A stretch of DNA of 64,000 nucleotides from Parabacteroides sp. (GCA_019417325.1 DXVO01000031.1:1-64000); one strand, 5' to 3'; positions 10,224 through 19,570 are shown, numbered from the stretch's first letter. The notes: a model not told the origin generated them from the letters alone. Numbers and translations are program-made.

Positions 10224-11858
10224 TTATATACTTTTCATATATTCAGTCAAACTTTCATCTGTATCTAAATTTAAATGTTTGCGAAGCCGGTATCTTGCCA
10301 TATTAACAGTTTTTTGGTTTGAATCGATTACCGAGGCAATCTCTTTTGTGCTCAAACCGATTTTTAAAAGGGAGGCAAGGCGTTGTTCGTTCTTGGAAAG
10401 ATCCGGGTGGATTTGGGATAGTTTATCTATAAAGCGGGCATTTACTTTATCTATCAGTATTTCTGTTTCCGAGTTTTTAGCGTTAAACTGGGAGATGTAA
10501 GCATTGATGCTCCGGAGGTGTGTGTCCATTTCTTTTCCGGATAGTTTATATCCGTCTTTAATCATCGACTGGATATTGGCAAGTAAATCATTTCTGCTAC
10601 GTACAAAAAAAGCGAAGTTGGTTAGCTCTTGCCGGCTGTAATCCAGTTCAGCTTGCGCTACTTGTGCATCACTTTCAGCTTTTTGCAATTTTAAAGCAAT
10701 CAGTTCTTTTTCCTGGCTGTCCAGTTTTTTTGCCGCTTCTAATATTTGTATCTTCTTTTGCTGGCGGGAATGGCGTAATACGTAAAGTAGAATTAGCAGG
10801 ATGGCAATTGCAGCTAAAACGGCAATCAGTGTCTGCATTCTTAAATTCTTGATTTGAAATGCCTGCTCTTGCATCAGCATCGCCTGTTCTTTTGCATGTA
10901 AACGTTTTTGAATGATATTCAGCTCTATCTGGCGCATTTCGTCTTTAGCCAGTAACTCCTGCTCTGTATTATACAGTTCCAACAGGTTTGTGTAGGCCTC
11001 CGGATAGTTTTGTTGAGCGGCATAGACCCATGAGGCATAGCGATGATTATCGGAAATAAGTTCTTTGGCATTAATCTTCAGGGCATATCCCCGTGCCGAA
11101 TCAAGGGCCGCCAATGCCTTGCCATATTCTTTCGCATAGAAATATTGGGTCCCCAAATTATTATAGTTTTCACCTAAAGACCATATGGCTTTCAGTGAGT
11201 CATTGATTGCTATCGCTTCATGAAGCATATCAATCTTTTCCTGGCAGTTGCCTTCATACAGGCAGAGGTTATTCAGATTTGCGGCTACCAGTTTCTTATT
11301 ACCCAGTTTCCGGTTGATGGCAAGGGAGGCCTTGAAGTTTTCTTCTGCTTTGGAATTATCGGGTATCAGGATATAGATAAGTCCCCGGGCATTGTAACAT
11401 CCGGCCAGATTGGCAGAATCATTCATTGTTTTGTAAATCTCTGCCGCTTTATCCACATATTCGAATGATTTTTGAAGGTCCCTCAGTTTGATATAGGAAC
11501 TGGACAGGCGGACATAGATGTAAGCGTTAAGGGTATCATTTTTTGCCGGGCAATTTTCCATGGCGTTGGTAATCGCTTCAAAACCCATATCGAAGTCCCC
11601 TTGGTTCATATAGGCCTCGCCCAAAGTGGCTTGTGCCATGGATAAATACGTTTTGTCTTTTAACTCCTGGGCTTCCGAGATTGCAGAATTTGCATAATAA
11701 ATAGCTTTGGAAGGATTTGTTTTCAGCATTTCTTCCGATTTATGTATCAGTGTCTGTATCTTTTTTATTGTATCCGGCTTTTCGGAAAAGGCGGGTGCAG
11801 CTATTATCAGAAAGAATAAAGCAGTAAGACTGATGTTTAAATTGAAGTGCTTTTTCAT
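10224..11858 (-). CDS. TPR sensor with membrane helix and LuxR-type HTH
   Basis: A 544-residue regulator. The N-terminus has a signal sequence (FFLIIAAPAFS), then tetratricopeptide repeats over about 30-300 (ANSAISEAQELKDKTYLSMA, NLNNLCLYEGNCQ), a membrane helix near 335-360 (TLIAVLAAIAILLILLYVL), a coiled coil, and a C-terminal helix-turn-helix (SKNEQRLASLLKIGLSTKEI; NQKTVNMARYRLRKHL). This predicts a periplasmic TPR domain joined across the inner membrane to a cytoplasmic DNA-binding domain, with no kinase or receiver. It sits directly upstream of susC on the same strand, so it probably controls the glycan locus; that role is inferred from position. The start gives an intact signal sequence. 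Confidence 0.8.
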   Translation of the reverse strand: MKKHFNLNISLTALFFLIIAAPAFSEKPDTIKKIQTLIHKSEEMLKTNPSKAIYYANSAISEAQELKDKTYLSMAQATLGEAYMNQGDFDMGFEAITNAMENCPAKNDTLNAYIYVRLSSSYIKLRDLQKSFEYVDKAAEIYKTMNDSANLAGCYNARGLIYILIPDNSKAEENFKASLAINRKLGNKKLVAANLNNLCLYEGNCQEKIDMLHEAIAINDSLKAIWSLGENYNNLGTQYFYAKEYGKALAALDSARGYALKINAKELISDNHRYASWVYAAQQNYPEAYTNLLELYNTEQELLAKDEMRQIELNIIQKRLHAKEQAMLMQEQAFQIKNLRMQTLIAVLAAIAILLILLYVLRHSRQQKKIQILEAAKKLDSQEKELIALKLQKAESDAQVAQAELDYSRQELTNFAFFVRSRNDLLANIQSMIKDGYKLSGKEMDTHLRSINAYISQFNAKNSETEILIDKVNARFIDKLSQIHPDLSKNEQRLASLLKIGLSTKEIASVIDSNQKTVNMARYRLRKHLNLDTDESLTEYMKSI

Positions 11859-11881
11859 GTGTCCCAGTGTTTGGTTCCTGT

Positions 11882-14395
11882 TTAGTTAACGACAAAATTA
11901 CGTATCTGACATTCGGTTCCTTTCGAATGTCCGTTTTTCTTTTCTGAAATACGGAGCGTGAGCATATGGTAGGTGTCTTTAAGTTCTGTTTCCAGCATAT
12001 ATACCCAGGGAATATAAAGATTTTTGCTCCAGGCGGTAAATGTGTCGATTGTTTTAAAAGGGGAACCGTCTACGCTATATTCCAGTATGCCGGCTGCAGG
12101 CCCGCTGACGCAGAAGATACCGATGGCTGTCCCTTTGAATTTGAGTGTTAAGAAGTCACCCGGGCGGGAAGCCTCGAGCATTGGAACATCAACGAACCCT
12201 TTCCGTTTTTCGGCAGGGTTGTCCGGATGCCAGGAAGGAATCAGTTTCCACCCTTTATTTAATTTTGCAGTCCGTATATCCATAAAATCCCCGTTATAGT
12301 AACTATAGGTATCCAGAGGCACAGGAATTTCATGAGGTTTTATTGTTGCATCCGGTGAAATACCTTTCCACATAATATCGAACAGTTGGTCGATTGTAGC
12401 AGCGTAATACCGGTGTCCGAAGGGAAGGGGATGGGTCCCTCCGAATTGTTCCCAGGAAAATTCACCTTCTTGCATTCTTTCAGCGATTTCCTGTATCAGA
12501 TTAACCGAAGGAATGAGATAATGGTTGGCTATCCGCTCATGGTTGAGGACAACATCCGGCATTTGACGTTTTTTTTGCATCGGAATAAACGGGTCATAGA
12601 TAAAGTGAAGCATAACAATATCCATTTCCGGGTTAGATAGAAGCGCATGGCGTACTTCCCCTTCCATACCACGCACCTGTTCCTGTGCACTGAAACCGTT
12701 TGTATCATCATTAACGGCAGCTTCAACGAATAAGAGATCTATTTTACCTTTCGACAGAATATCCTGTTGTAACCGGAAAGCACCGGGAGTACTTCCGGTA
12801 GAGCCTATACCTGCTTCAATCCACTCGAAGTCCGTATAAGGAAAACGTTGCTTTAATTGCTGTTCCACCAGATTTCGCCAGCCATTCATTTCGGTAATAG
12901 AACCTCCTAAAAATGCCACTCGTCCTTTACGTTCTTTCTCAAATTTGAGATAAGAGTTTTGTAAATTTCCCCGTACATTATAATATTGGTATTTCCTGTA
13001 TTCCGGTTGCTGGCGGATAATAAAATTTACAACCGGTTCCGGCTGATCGAGGCTGTGTGGGTGGTGGTCGCATCCTGCTTTTATAATCAGTTCTATCTGG
13101 CCTCCCATCTGGATGTAGCGGGAACGTACTACTTCCATATTTTCTTTGAGGGGAACCGTTTGGTCGCTATCGCCACAAATACTTATAATGGGAATGCCGG
13201 CTGCTGCCAATGGGGCTAAATTATCAATCGGATTTCCCTGGAAATGCTCCATCTCTTTATCTGTGAGGTTCCATTCTTTTAATAAATCATTCCAAAGTTG
13301 TACGTCTTTTCTTCCCGGCCAACTGAATACGTTGCAAACAGGAGCATCAACATAGATGCAGGCTATTTTGTCTGTATTCTGTGCCGCCCAATTGAATGCG
13401 AATAGGCCTCCCCGGCTGAAACCTTCAAGTGTAACTTTCGGGGACAATTTGTAAAGCTCTTTCATGTAGAAATAAAATTCTGTCCCTGATTGTATGGCGC
13501 GGGGACTTCCATATAAATGGGTCAGGTCGTAATAAACGACATGAAATCCTTTTTCCAATAACGCTTTGTCCACACTTGGAAATGCATCGAAGAATGCAGG
13601 GCGCCATATCCATGGATTTCCTTTAGCTGTTTGTTTGGGGGCTACAACAATCGCCTGTCTGCCTTTAAATGTGAAATCATAACGGGCACAGCCGTTCCAC
13701 AGGCTTTTTAAACCGGGGAATGCTTGTGCTTGGTGGGCGCTTGCCTTTCCTGTAATCGCTTTATATACCGTTTCTGCAATCCGGCGGGCTCCTACGGGGT
13801 CCGGATGAATATAATCGGGAAAATGTTCTTTCATGCCATCGGTTGCAGTATGGATATCGATAATTTTCAATCCGTTTTTCTTTGCCAATTTATTGATGAC
13901 AGGTATTACCCCATTGATAATAATACTGTCGTTTATACCGTATTGCACGGCATAGGCTTTGGCTGGATAACAAAGATAAATTTGGGGTTGGGCAGGTAAT
14001 CTTTTAAACGAACTTATCATCGTTTGCATATCTTTGGTCAGTCCGTTCTTATATTCCCAGTTGTGTGGTTTGGTATCGTTTGTTCCTAATTTTATGATGA
14101 TAATATTCGGATTATATGTCTGTACATCTTTGAACATCGTCTCTTTCATATAAGGAAAATCTCCTTTCATAAGTATGGTACGGGCACTGAATCCAAAGTT
14201 GCGTACATCGTATTCTTCACCTAGCATCTGTCCGAGTACCGATGGGTAACTGTCACGGTCCCGGTTTTCTATTCCCGCGCCATAAGTAATACTATTTCCC
14301 ACACATGCGATCCGTATAGGCTGATTTGTATTTTGTGCCCTACCGCCCAGGCTGATAATAAGTAGGGTAAATAATAGTAAAATGTACTTTTTCAT
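11882..14395 (-). CDS. Three-unit secreted esterase (SGNH, alpha/beta-hydrolase, SGNH)
   Basis: An 837-residue exported protein (signal ends GGRAQ, about residue 21) that strings together three hydrolase units. Unit 1 (about 27-215) is SGNH/GDSL: Ser35 in VGNSITYG, GTNDTKP near 104, and Asp194/His197 in DYIHPDP. Unit 2 (about 240-460) is an alpha/beta-hydrolase: Ser327 in GFSRGG, an Asp at 409 or 411 (CGDSDQTVP) and His in CDHHPHS near 445. Unit 3 (about 490-680) is again SGNH: Ser499 in LGGSITEMNGW, VNDDTNG near 562 and His655 in GGTHPLPFG, where the usual Asp of the Asp-x-x-His pair is Gly. A C-terminal beta domain follows. It probably removes acetyl or other acyl groups from plant or host glycans. 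It lies 23 bp upstream of the regulator gene. Confidence 0.8.
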   Translation of the reverse strand: MKKYILLLFTLLIISLGGRAQNTNQPIRIACVGNSITYGAGIENRDRDSYPSVLGQMLGEEYDVRNFGFSARTILMKGDFPYMKETMFKDVQTYNPNIIIIKLGTNDTKPHNWEYKNGLTKDMQTMISSFKRLPAQPQIYLCYPAKAYAVQYGINDSIIINGVIPVINKLAKKNGLKIIDIHTATDGMKEHFPDYIHPDPVGARRIAETVYKAITGKASAHQAQAFPGLKSLWNGCARYDFTFKGRQAIVVAPKQTAKGNPWIWRPAFFDAFPSVDKALLEKGFHVVYYDLTHLYGSPRAIQSGTEFYFYMKELYKLSPKVTLEGFSRGGLFAFNWAAQNTDKIACIYVDAPVCNVFSWPGRKDVQLWNDLLKEWNLTDKEMEHFQGNPIDNLAPLAAAGIPIISICGDSDQTVPLKENMEVVRSRYIQMGGQIELIIKAGCDHHPHSLDQPEPVVNFIIRQQPEYRKYQYYNVRGNLQNSYLKFEKERKGRVAFLGGSITEMNGWRNLVEQQLKQRFPYTDFEWIEAGIGSTGSTPGAFRLQQDILSKGKIDLLFVEAAVNDDTNGFSAQEQVRGMEGEVRHALLSNPEMDIVMLHFIYDPFIPMQKKRQMPDVVLNHERIANHYLIPSVNLIQEIAERMQEGEFSWEQFGGTHPLPFGHRYYAATIDQLFDIMWKGISPDATIKPHEIPVPLDTYSYYNGDFMDIRTAKLNKGWKLIPSWHPDNPAEKRKGFVDVPMLEASRPGDFLTLKFKGTAIGIFCVSGPAAGILEYSVDGSPFKTIDTFTAWSKNLYIPWVYMLETELKDTYHMLTLRISEKKNGHSKGTECQIRNFVVN

Positions 14396-14563
14396 AATAA
14401 ATAGTATAATCTTGCTGTCTTTAAAATTACAAATATATTGGAATGTATCGGATTCGTAACAATATCTGAAGTCTTTCTGTCGGATAAATCTAATCTGTTG
14501 TTTTTATTCTCCGGATAGTGAATTTTCGGATGGGGTATAATTGCTGAAAATTTTCTTTAATCG

Positions 14564-14595
14564 TTTGCGTGATATGCGTATTTAGCATACCTTTG
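14564..14595 (+). promoter_or_regulatory. Bacteroidota-type promoter of frdCAB
   Basis: A consensus match: -33 TTTG at 14564-14567, 20 bp, then -7 TACCTTTG at 14588-14595. It predicts a transcript starting near 14602 with a leader of about 58 nt before frdC. Confidence 0.85.
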
Positions 14596-14659
14596 CGTGA
14601 TTAATGCACAGATGGGAAGAAATTTCTAAATACAATTAAATAACTTAAATTATTATCTT

Positions 14660-15382
14660 ATGTGGTTACTTAATTCTTCTATCGGAAAGAAACTGATAAT
14701 GAGTATATCAGGCCTCTTTCTTGTTCTGTTTTTATTGTTCCACCTGTCGATGAACGTGGCGGCTGTTTTCTCCGGAGAAGCTTATAACACGGTTTGTTCG
14801 CTGTTGGGTGCAAATTGGTATGCTGTTGCTGCTACTTTGGTATTGGCTGCAGGCGTAGTAGTTCACTTCGTGTATGCAATCATGTTGACATTGCAAAACC
14901 GTAAAGCTCGTGGTAACGACCGTTATGCAATCAATGCTCGCCCGAAAGGCGTAGAATGGGCATCACAAAACATGTTTGTGCTGGGGCTTATCGTGATTCT
15001 GTTCATGATTCTGCACTTCAGCCAGTTTTGGTATAAGATGATGTTCGCAGAATTGTTGGGGCATCATGAAGTTGCTTTAGGTACTGCTATGGTATCTCCT
15101 CAGGATGGTGCGGCATTTATCAATTACTACTTCCAGGGGAACATTGTGATTACTGTTCTTTACCTGATTTGGTATGCTGCTTTGTGGTTCCACCTGACTC
15201 ACGGTTTCTGGAGTGCTATCCAGACTATCGGTTGGAATAACACTATCTGGTTGAATCGTTGGGAATGCATTTCAAAGATCGTAGCAACAGTTATCTGTGC
15301 TGTATTCGCTATAATCACTATTATCTTCTACCTGAACGGAGTAGGAGGCGATTGTGGGTTTGTTGCTTGTCCGGGACTTTAA
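14660..15382 (+). CDS. frdC: Fumarate reductase/succinate dehydrogenase cytochrome b subunit
   Basis: The 240-residue diheme membrane anchor of the quinol:fumarate reductase. Five hydrophobic helices are visible, starting at ISGLFLVLFLLFHLSMN, with histidines placed for heme (LFHLSMN, VVHFVYA, ILHFSQF, LWFHLTHGFW). It passes electrons between menaquinol and the FrdB iron-sulfur clusters. The gene opens the frdCAB operon, 33 bp before frdA. In Bacteroidales this enzyme works mainly as fumarate reductase, the last step of the succinate-forming branch of anaerobic metabolism. Confidence 0.93.
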   Translation: MWLLNSSIGKKLIMSISGLFLVLFLLFHLSMNVAAVFSGEAYNTVCSLLGANWYAVAATLVLAAGVVVHFVYAIMLTLQNRKARGNDRYAINARPKGVEWASQNMFVLGLIVILFMILHFSQFWYKMMFAELLGHHEVALGTAMVSPQDGAAFINYYFQGNIVITVLYLIWYAALWFHLTHGFWSAIQTIGWNNTIWLNRWECISKIVATVICAVFAIITIIFYLNGVGGDCGFVACPGL

Positions 15383-15415
15383 TTTTAGGTGTAACATTAT
15401 TGAAAATAAATCATT

Positions 15416-17359
15416 ATGACTCAAATAGATTCTAAAATTCCTCAGGGCCCGTTGGCTGAGAAGTGGAAAAATTATAAAGATCACCAGAAATTGGTGAACC
15501 CTGCTAATAAACGTCGTTTGGATGTTATTGTTGTTGGTACAGGTCTGGCTGGTGCTTCTGCTGCTGCATCACTAGCTGAAATGGGATTCAATGTATTGAA
15601 TTTCTGTATCCAGGACTCTCCCCGTCGTGCACACTCTATCGCTGCACAGGGTGGTATCAATGCTGCAAAGAATTATCAGAATGATGGTGACTCTGTTTAC
15701 CGTCTGTTCTATGATACAATCAAAGGTGGTGACTATCGTGCCCGCGAAGCAAACGTTTATCGTTTGGCCGAAGTTTCCAACAATATTATCGACCAGTGCG
15801 TAGCACAAGGCGTACCTTTCGCTCGCGAATATGGTGGTCTGCTGGATAACCGTTCATTCGGTGGTGCTCAGGTATCGCGTACGTTTTATGCCCGTGGCCA
15901 GACCGGACAGCAGTTGTTATTGGGTGCTTACTCTGCTTTGAGTCGCCAGATTGGTTTGAACAAGGTGAAGATGTATACCCGTCACGAAATGCTCGATGTT
16001 GTAAAAGTAGACGGTCGTGCTCGTGGTATTATCGCTCGTAATCTGGTTACAGGTAAGGTTGAACGTTTCTCTGCTCACGCTGTTGTTGTTGCTACCGGTG
16101 GTTATGTAAACACATTCTTCCTGTCAACCAACGCGATGGCGTCTAATGGTTCTGCTGCATGGCAGTGCTACAAGAAGGGTGCTTATTTTGCTAACCCTTG
16201 TATGGTTCAGATTCACCCGACTTGTGTTCCTGTACACGGTGACTATCAGTCTAAGCTGACATTGATGTCCGAATCCTTGCGTAATGATGGCCGCATCTGG
16301 GTACCGAAAAAACTGGAAGATGCAAAAGCTTTGCAGGCTGGTACTAAGAAAGGTAAAGATATTCCTGAAGCAGACCGTGACTACTATTTGGAACGCCGTT
16401 ATCCGGCATTCGGCAACCTGGTTCCGCGTGATGTGGCTTCACGTGCTGCTAAAGAACGTTGCGATGCTGGTTTCGGTGTTAACAACACTGGTTTGGCTGT
16501 ATTCCTGGACTTCTCCGACGCTATCAACCGTTTGGGTAAAGAAGTGGTAAAACAGAAATATGGTAACCTGTTCGATATGTACGAAGAAATTACTGACGAC
16601 GATCCATATGAAACTCCAATGATGATCTACCCGGCTCTGCACTACTCTATGGGTGGTCTGTGGGTAGATTATGAATTGATGACTTCTATCCCGGGTCTGT
16701 TCGCTATTGGTGAAGCCAACTTCTCCGACCACGGTGCAAACCGTTTGGGGGCATCTGCTTTGATGCAGGGATTGGCTGACGGTTACTTCGTATTGCCCTA
16801 TACAATCCAGAACTATCTGTCTGACCAGATCCAGGTTCCGCGTTTCAGCACTGAACTGCCGGAATTTGCAGAAGCAGAAAAGAATATCAATGCTCGTATC
16901 CAGAAATTGATGAATATTAAGGGTAAAGAATCTGTAGATTCTATCCACAAGAAACTGGGTCACATTATGTGGGAACATATCGGTATGGCTCGTGATGCTG
17001 AAGGTTTGAAAGAAGCTATCGCTATGTTGAAAGACCTGAAGAAAGAATTCTGGACAAATGTACGTATTCCGGGTAGCGCAGAAGATTTGAACATTGAGCT
17101 TGAAAAAGCACTTCGTCTGGCTGACTTTATCGAAATCGGTACGTTGATGGCTCATGACGCCTTAGACCGTGCAGAATCTTGTGGTGGTCACTTCCGTACA
17201 GAACATCAGACTGAAGAAGGCGAAGCACTTCGTCATGATGACAAGTTCATGTATGTATCTTGTTGGGAATATCAGGGTGAAGACAAAGACCCTGTTATGC
17301 TGAAGGAACCATTGAATTATGAATTCGTAGTACCTCAGACTCGTAACTACAAGAAGTAA
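15416..17359 (+). CDS. frdA: Fumarate reductase flavoprotein subunit
   Basis: A 647-residue catalytic subunit carrying covalent FAD. The dinucleotide-binding motif GTGLAGASAA is at 41-50 and the flavin-linking His is likely His73 in HSIAAQGG. Further along are the substrate loop IHPTCVP, the arginine-bearing VPRDVASRA and a C-terminal FAD-binding stretch (ANFSDHGANRLGASALMQ). It reduces fumarate to succinate on the cytoplasmic face of the inner membrane. It is the middle gene of frdCAB, 27 bp before frdB. Length and motif order match the Bacteroidales and epsilonproteobacterial type B enzymes. Confidence 0.96.
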   Translation: MTQIDSKIPQGPLAEKWKNYKDHQKLVNPANKRRLDVIVVGTGLAGASAAASLAEMGFNVLNFCIQDSPRRAHSIAAQGGINAAKNYQNDGDSVYRLFYDTIKGGDYRAREANVYRLAEVSNNIIDQCVAQGVPFAREYGGLLDNRSFGGAQVSRTFYARGQTGQQLLLGAYSALSRQIGLNKVKMYTRHEMLDVVKVDGRARGIIARNLVTGKVERFSAHAVVVATGGYVNTFFLSTNAMASNGSAAWQCYKKGAYFANPCMVQIHPTCVPVHGDYQSKLTLMSESLRNDGRIWVPKKLEDAKALQAGTKKGKDIPEADRDYYLERRYPAFGNLVPRDVASRAAKERCDAGFGVNNTGLAVFLDFSDAINRLGKEVVKQKYGNLFDMYEEITDDDPYETPMMIYPALHYSMGGLWVDYELMTSIPGLFAIGEANFSDHGANRLGASALMQGLADGYFVLPYTIQNYLSDQIQVPRFSTELPEFAEAEKNINARIQKLMNIKGKESVDSIHKKLGHIMWEHIGMARDAEGLKEAIAMLKDLKKEFWTNVRIPGSAEDLNIELEKALRLADFIEIGTLMAHDALDRAESCGGHFRTEHQTEEGEALRHDDKFMYVSCWEYQGEDKDPVMLKEPLNYEFVVPQTRNYKK

Positions 17360-17386
17360 TAATCATCAATTACAAAAATTAGAATC

Positions 17387-18142
17387 ATGGATAAAGATAT
17401 AAATATCACACTTAAAGTTTGGCGTCAGAAAGGTCCGAAAGAAAAAGGACAGTTCGAAACTTACCAGCTGAAAAACATCAACCAGGGTACTTCTTTCCTG
17501 GAAATGTTGGACATCCTGAATGAACAGCTTATCAATGAAGGTAAAGATCCTGTTGTATTCGACCACGACTGCCGCGAAGGTATCTGCGGTATGTGCTCTC
17601 TTTATGTAAACGGACATCCGCACGGACCGGCTACTGGCGCTACAACTTGCCAGCTTTACATGCGTCGTTTCAATGATGGCGAAACCATTACAATTGAACC
17701 GTGGCGTTCTGCCGGTTTCCCGGTAATCCGCGACTTGATGGTTGACCGTTATGCTTATGATAAAATTATCCAAGCAGGTGGTTTTACATCTGTAAATACA
17801 GGTGGTGTGCCTGATGCAAATGCAATTCCTATTCCTAAGGCTGATGCCGATTTGGCTATGGATGCTGCTGCTTGTATCGGTTGTGGTGCTTGTGCTGCTG
17901 CTTGTAAAAACGGTTCGGCTATGTTGTTCGTTTCTGCAAAAGTTAGTCAGTTGGCATTGTTACCTCAAGGTAAAGTGGAAGCTGCACGCCGTGCAAAAGC
18001 TATGGTCGCTAAAATGGACGAACTGGGCTTCGGTAACTGTACCAACACCCGTGCTTGCGAAATGGAATGTCCGAAGAACATTTCTGTTAGCAACATCGCT
18101 CGTTTGAACCGCGAATTTATTTGCGCGAAGTTGAAAGACTAA
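17387..18142 (+). CDS. frdB: Fumarate reductase iron-sulfur subunit
   Basis: A 251-residue electron-transfer subunit. Three cluster motifs are visible: [2Fe-2S] at Cys62, Cys67, Cys70 and Cys88 (HDCREGICGMC, TTCQL), [4Fe-4S] in CIGCGACAAACKNG, and a [3Fe-4S]-type group CTNTRACEMECPKN near the C-terminus. It links the quinone site in FrdC to the FAD in FrdA. It is the last gene of the operon and is followed 25 bp later by a strong terminator. Confidence 0.96.
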   Translation: MDKDINITLKVWRQKGPKEKGQFETYQLKNINQGTSFLEMLDILNEQLINEGKDPVVFDHDCREGICGMCSLYVNGHPHGPATGATTCQLYMRRFNDGETITIEPWRSAGFPVIRDLMVDRYAYDKIIQAGGFTSVNTGGVPDANAIPIPKADADLAMDAAACIGCGACAAACKNGSAMLFVSAKVSQLALLPQGKVEAARRAKAMVAKMDELGFGNCTNTRACEMECPKNISVSNIARLNREFICAKLKD

Positions 18143-18167
18143 TACATTATATATATGTATAGATTGA

Positions 18168-18198
18168 AAAAGGCGTTGCATGATGCGACGCCTTTTTT
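18168..18198 (+). terminator. Terminator of frdCAB
   Basis: Hairpin AAAGGCGTTGCA-TGA-TGCGACGCCTTT followed by a T-run. The single non-Watson-Crick pair is a G-U wobble when read on the plus strand. Confidence 0.9.
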
Positions 18199-18296
18199 GT
18201 TCCTGTGGATTATATATCAGAGAGTATATCTTAAAAGTTTATTTTTTGATATAATCCGGAGAGAGTATATTGGGAATGTCGTTTGAAGCCAAAGTC

Positions 18297-18419
18297 AAAA
18301 AAGCCGTATCCTATAATTATAAGGATACGGCTTTTTTGTGCTTTACAGTAGAGCAATCTCCCGACCCCTTTACTGTAAAGACTTTGTTAACCTTAGATCT
18401 AAAATACTATGAAAAAAAC
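18297..18419 (-). ncRNA. Predicted small RNA, copy 1
   Basis: Read leftwards, a promoter (-33 ATTG at 18453-18456, 19 bp, -7 TATATTTG at 18426-18433) precedes a conserved block that is shared with the second copy at 22.7 kb (complement of 18381-18429). Then comes a hairpin with 10-bp arms (CTTTACAGTA/TACTGTAAAG, 18341-18380) and a perfect terminator, arms AGCCGTATCCT/AGGATACGGCT at 18302-18332, ending in T6. The predicted RNA is about 120 nt. The layout (Bacteroidota promoter at one end, terminator at the other) matches the published description of the Bacteroidales-1 RNA class; that identity is a guess. The antisense reading frame at 18409-18480 (MKKTRCK...) is a less likely alternative. Confidence 0.65.
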
Positions 18420-18425
18420 TCGATG

Positions 18426-18456
18426 CAAATATAATGCATTTTTACAGTATTGCAAT
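18426..18456 (-). promoter_or_regulatory. Promoter of small RNA copy 1
   Basis: On the minus strand: -33 ATTG (complement of 18453-18456), 19 bp, -7 TATATTTG (complement of 18426-18433). No protein gene starts downstream of it. Confidence 0.65.
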
Positions 18457-18554
18457 ATGTTTCGTAACATTTTAATGTAAAATTGCCATTTTTCCTTTTA
18501 AATTTGACACAAGAGCTTTCTCTTAGTGATAGTATATCAGAAGATTTATATTTT

Positions 18555-19547
18555 TCATACCAATTCAATATCAAACTTTGAAGGGATTTCATCCAGTATT
18601 TCAAATAGCTCTTCTACTGTTTCAGCCCGTAACATCGCTATGCGGGTTTGCTTAAAGTCTGCAATACCTTTAAATAGAGGTGTAGCAGCCAGATGACGAC
18701 GGATATGAAGGATACCCCGGCGCTCGTCCAGCCGTTCCACACTTTGCATCACCTGTTTTTTTAATATATCCAGATACCAGATAAAGGGTTCATTGGGTAA
18801 GAACTCGCCAGGGTTTAGATAATGTTTCACTTCACGGAAAATCCAGGGACGTCCGATGCTTCCCCGTCCGATCATTACTGCGTCTACTCCGTATTGTTCG
18901 AAACGTTGCTTGCAGATTTCTGCAGAAGTTACATCTCCATTACCAATAATGGGAATATGCATCCGTGGATTATTCTTTACTTCGCCTATCAGTGTCCAGT
19001 CTGCTTCTCCGGTATACATTTGGGCACGGGTACGTCCGTGGATGGACAGGGCGGCAATGCCGCAATCCTGTAATTGCTCTGCCAGGTCTACGATGATTTT
19101 ATTGTCTGCATCCCAGCCGAGACGAGTTTTGACAGTTACAGGAATATTCACAGCTTTAACCACTTCGCGGGTAATATCCAGCATTAATGGAATATTGCGG
19201 AGCATTCCTGCCCCGGCTCCTTTTCCTGCTACCTTTTTTACCGGGCAACCGAAATTGATATCCAGAATATCCGGATGCGCCGCTTCGCAGATACGTGCCG
19301 CTTCGACCATCGATGCCACATCTTTACCATATATCTGGATGGCAACAGGACGTTCTTCTTCCGCTACGACTAATTTTTCTTGTGTTTTGTTCACGCTCCG
19401 TATCAGGGCATCACTTGATACGAACTCGGTATATACCATATCCGCACCGAAACGTTTACACATCAAACGGAAGGAAATATCTGTAACATCTTCCATCGGG
19501 GCCAGGAAGACGGGGTGTTCGCCTAAATCGATTGTACCTATTTTCAT
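18555..19547 (-). CDS. dusB: tRNA-dihydrouridine synthase B
   Basis: An FMN enzyme of about 330 residues that reduces uridines in the tRNA D-loop. Motifs: the N-terminal FMN-binding LAPMEDVTDISFR, the family signature DINFGCPVKKVAGKGAGAGM with the catalytic Cys, TVKTRLGWD, SIHGRTRAQMYTGEADW and IIGNGDVTS. The start is set at the ATG giving MKIGTIDLGEHP, because a promoter -7 element lies just upstream, inside the longer reading frame. Single gene, divergent from the U32-family gene. Confidence 0.93.
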   Translation of the reverse strand: MKIGTIDLGEHPVFLAPMEDVTDISFRLMCKRFGADMVYTEFVSSDALIRSVNKTQEKLVVAEEERPVAIQIYGKDVASMVEAARICEAAHPDILDINFGCPVKKVAGKGAGAGMLRNIPLMLDITREVVKAVNIPVTVKTRLGWDADNKIIVDLAEQLQDCGIAALSIHGRTRAQMYTGEADWTLIGEVKNNPRMHIPIIGNGDVTSAEICKQRFEQYGVDAVMIGRGSIGRPWIFREVKHYLNPGEFLPNEPFIWYLDILKKQVMQSVERLDERRGILHIRRHLAATPLFKGIADFKQTRIAMLRAETVEELFEILDEIPSKFDIELV

Positions 19548-19570
19548 ACTATACATTAAATATATGGATG

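Noticed and set aside
18409..18480. Tiny frame MKKTRCK... (23 residues), with MKKPRCK... at 22785-22838
   Set aside because: The shared start could suggest a peptide family, but the strands, promoters and terminators fit small RNAs on the opposite strand better, and the frames diverge after seven codons.
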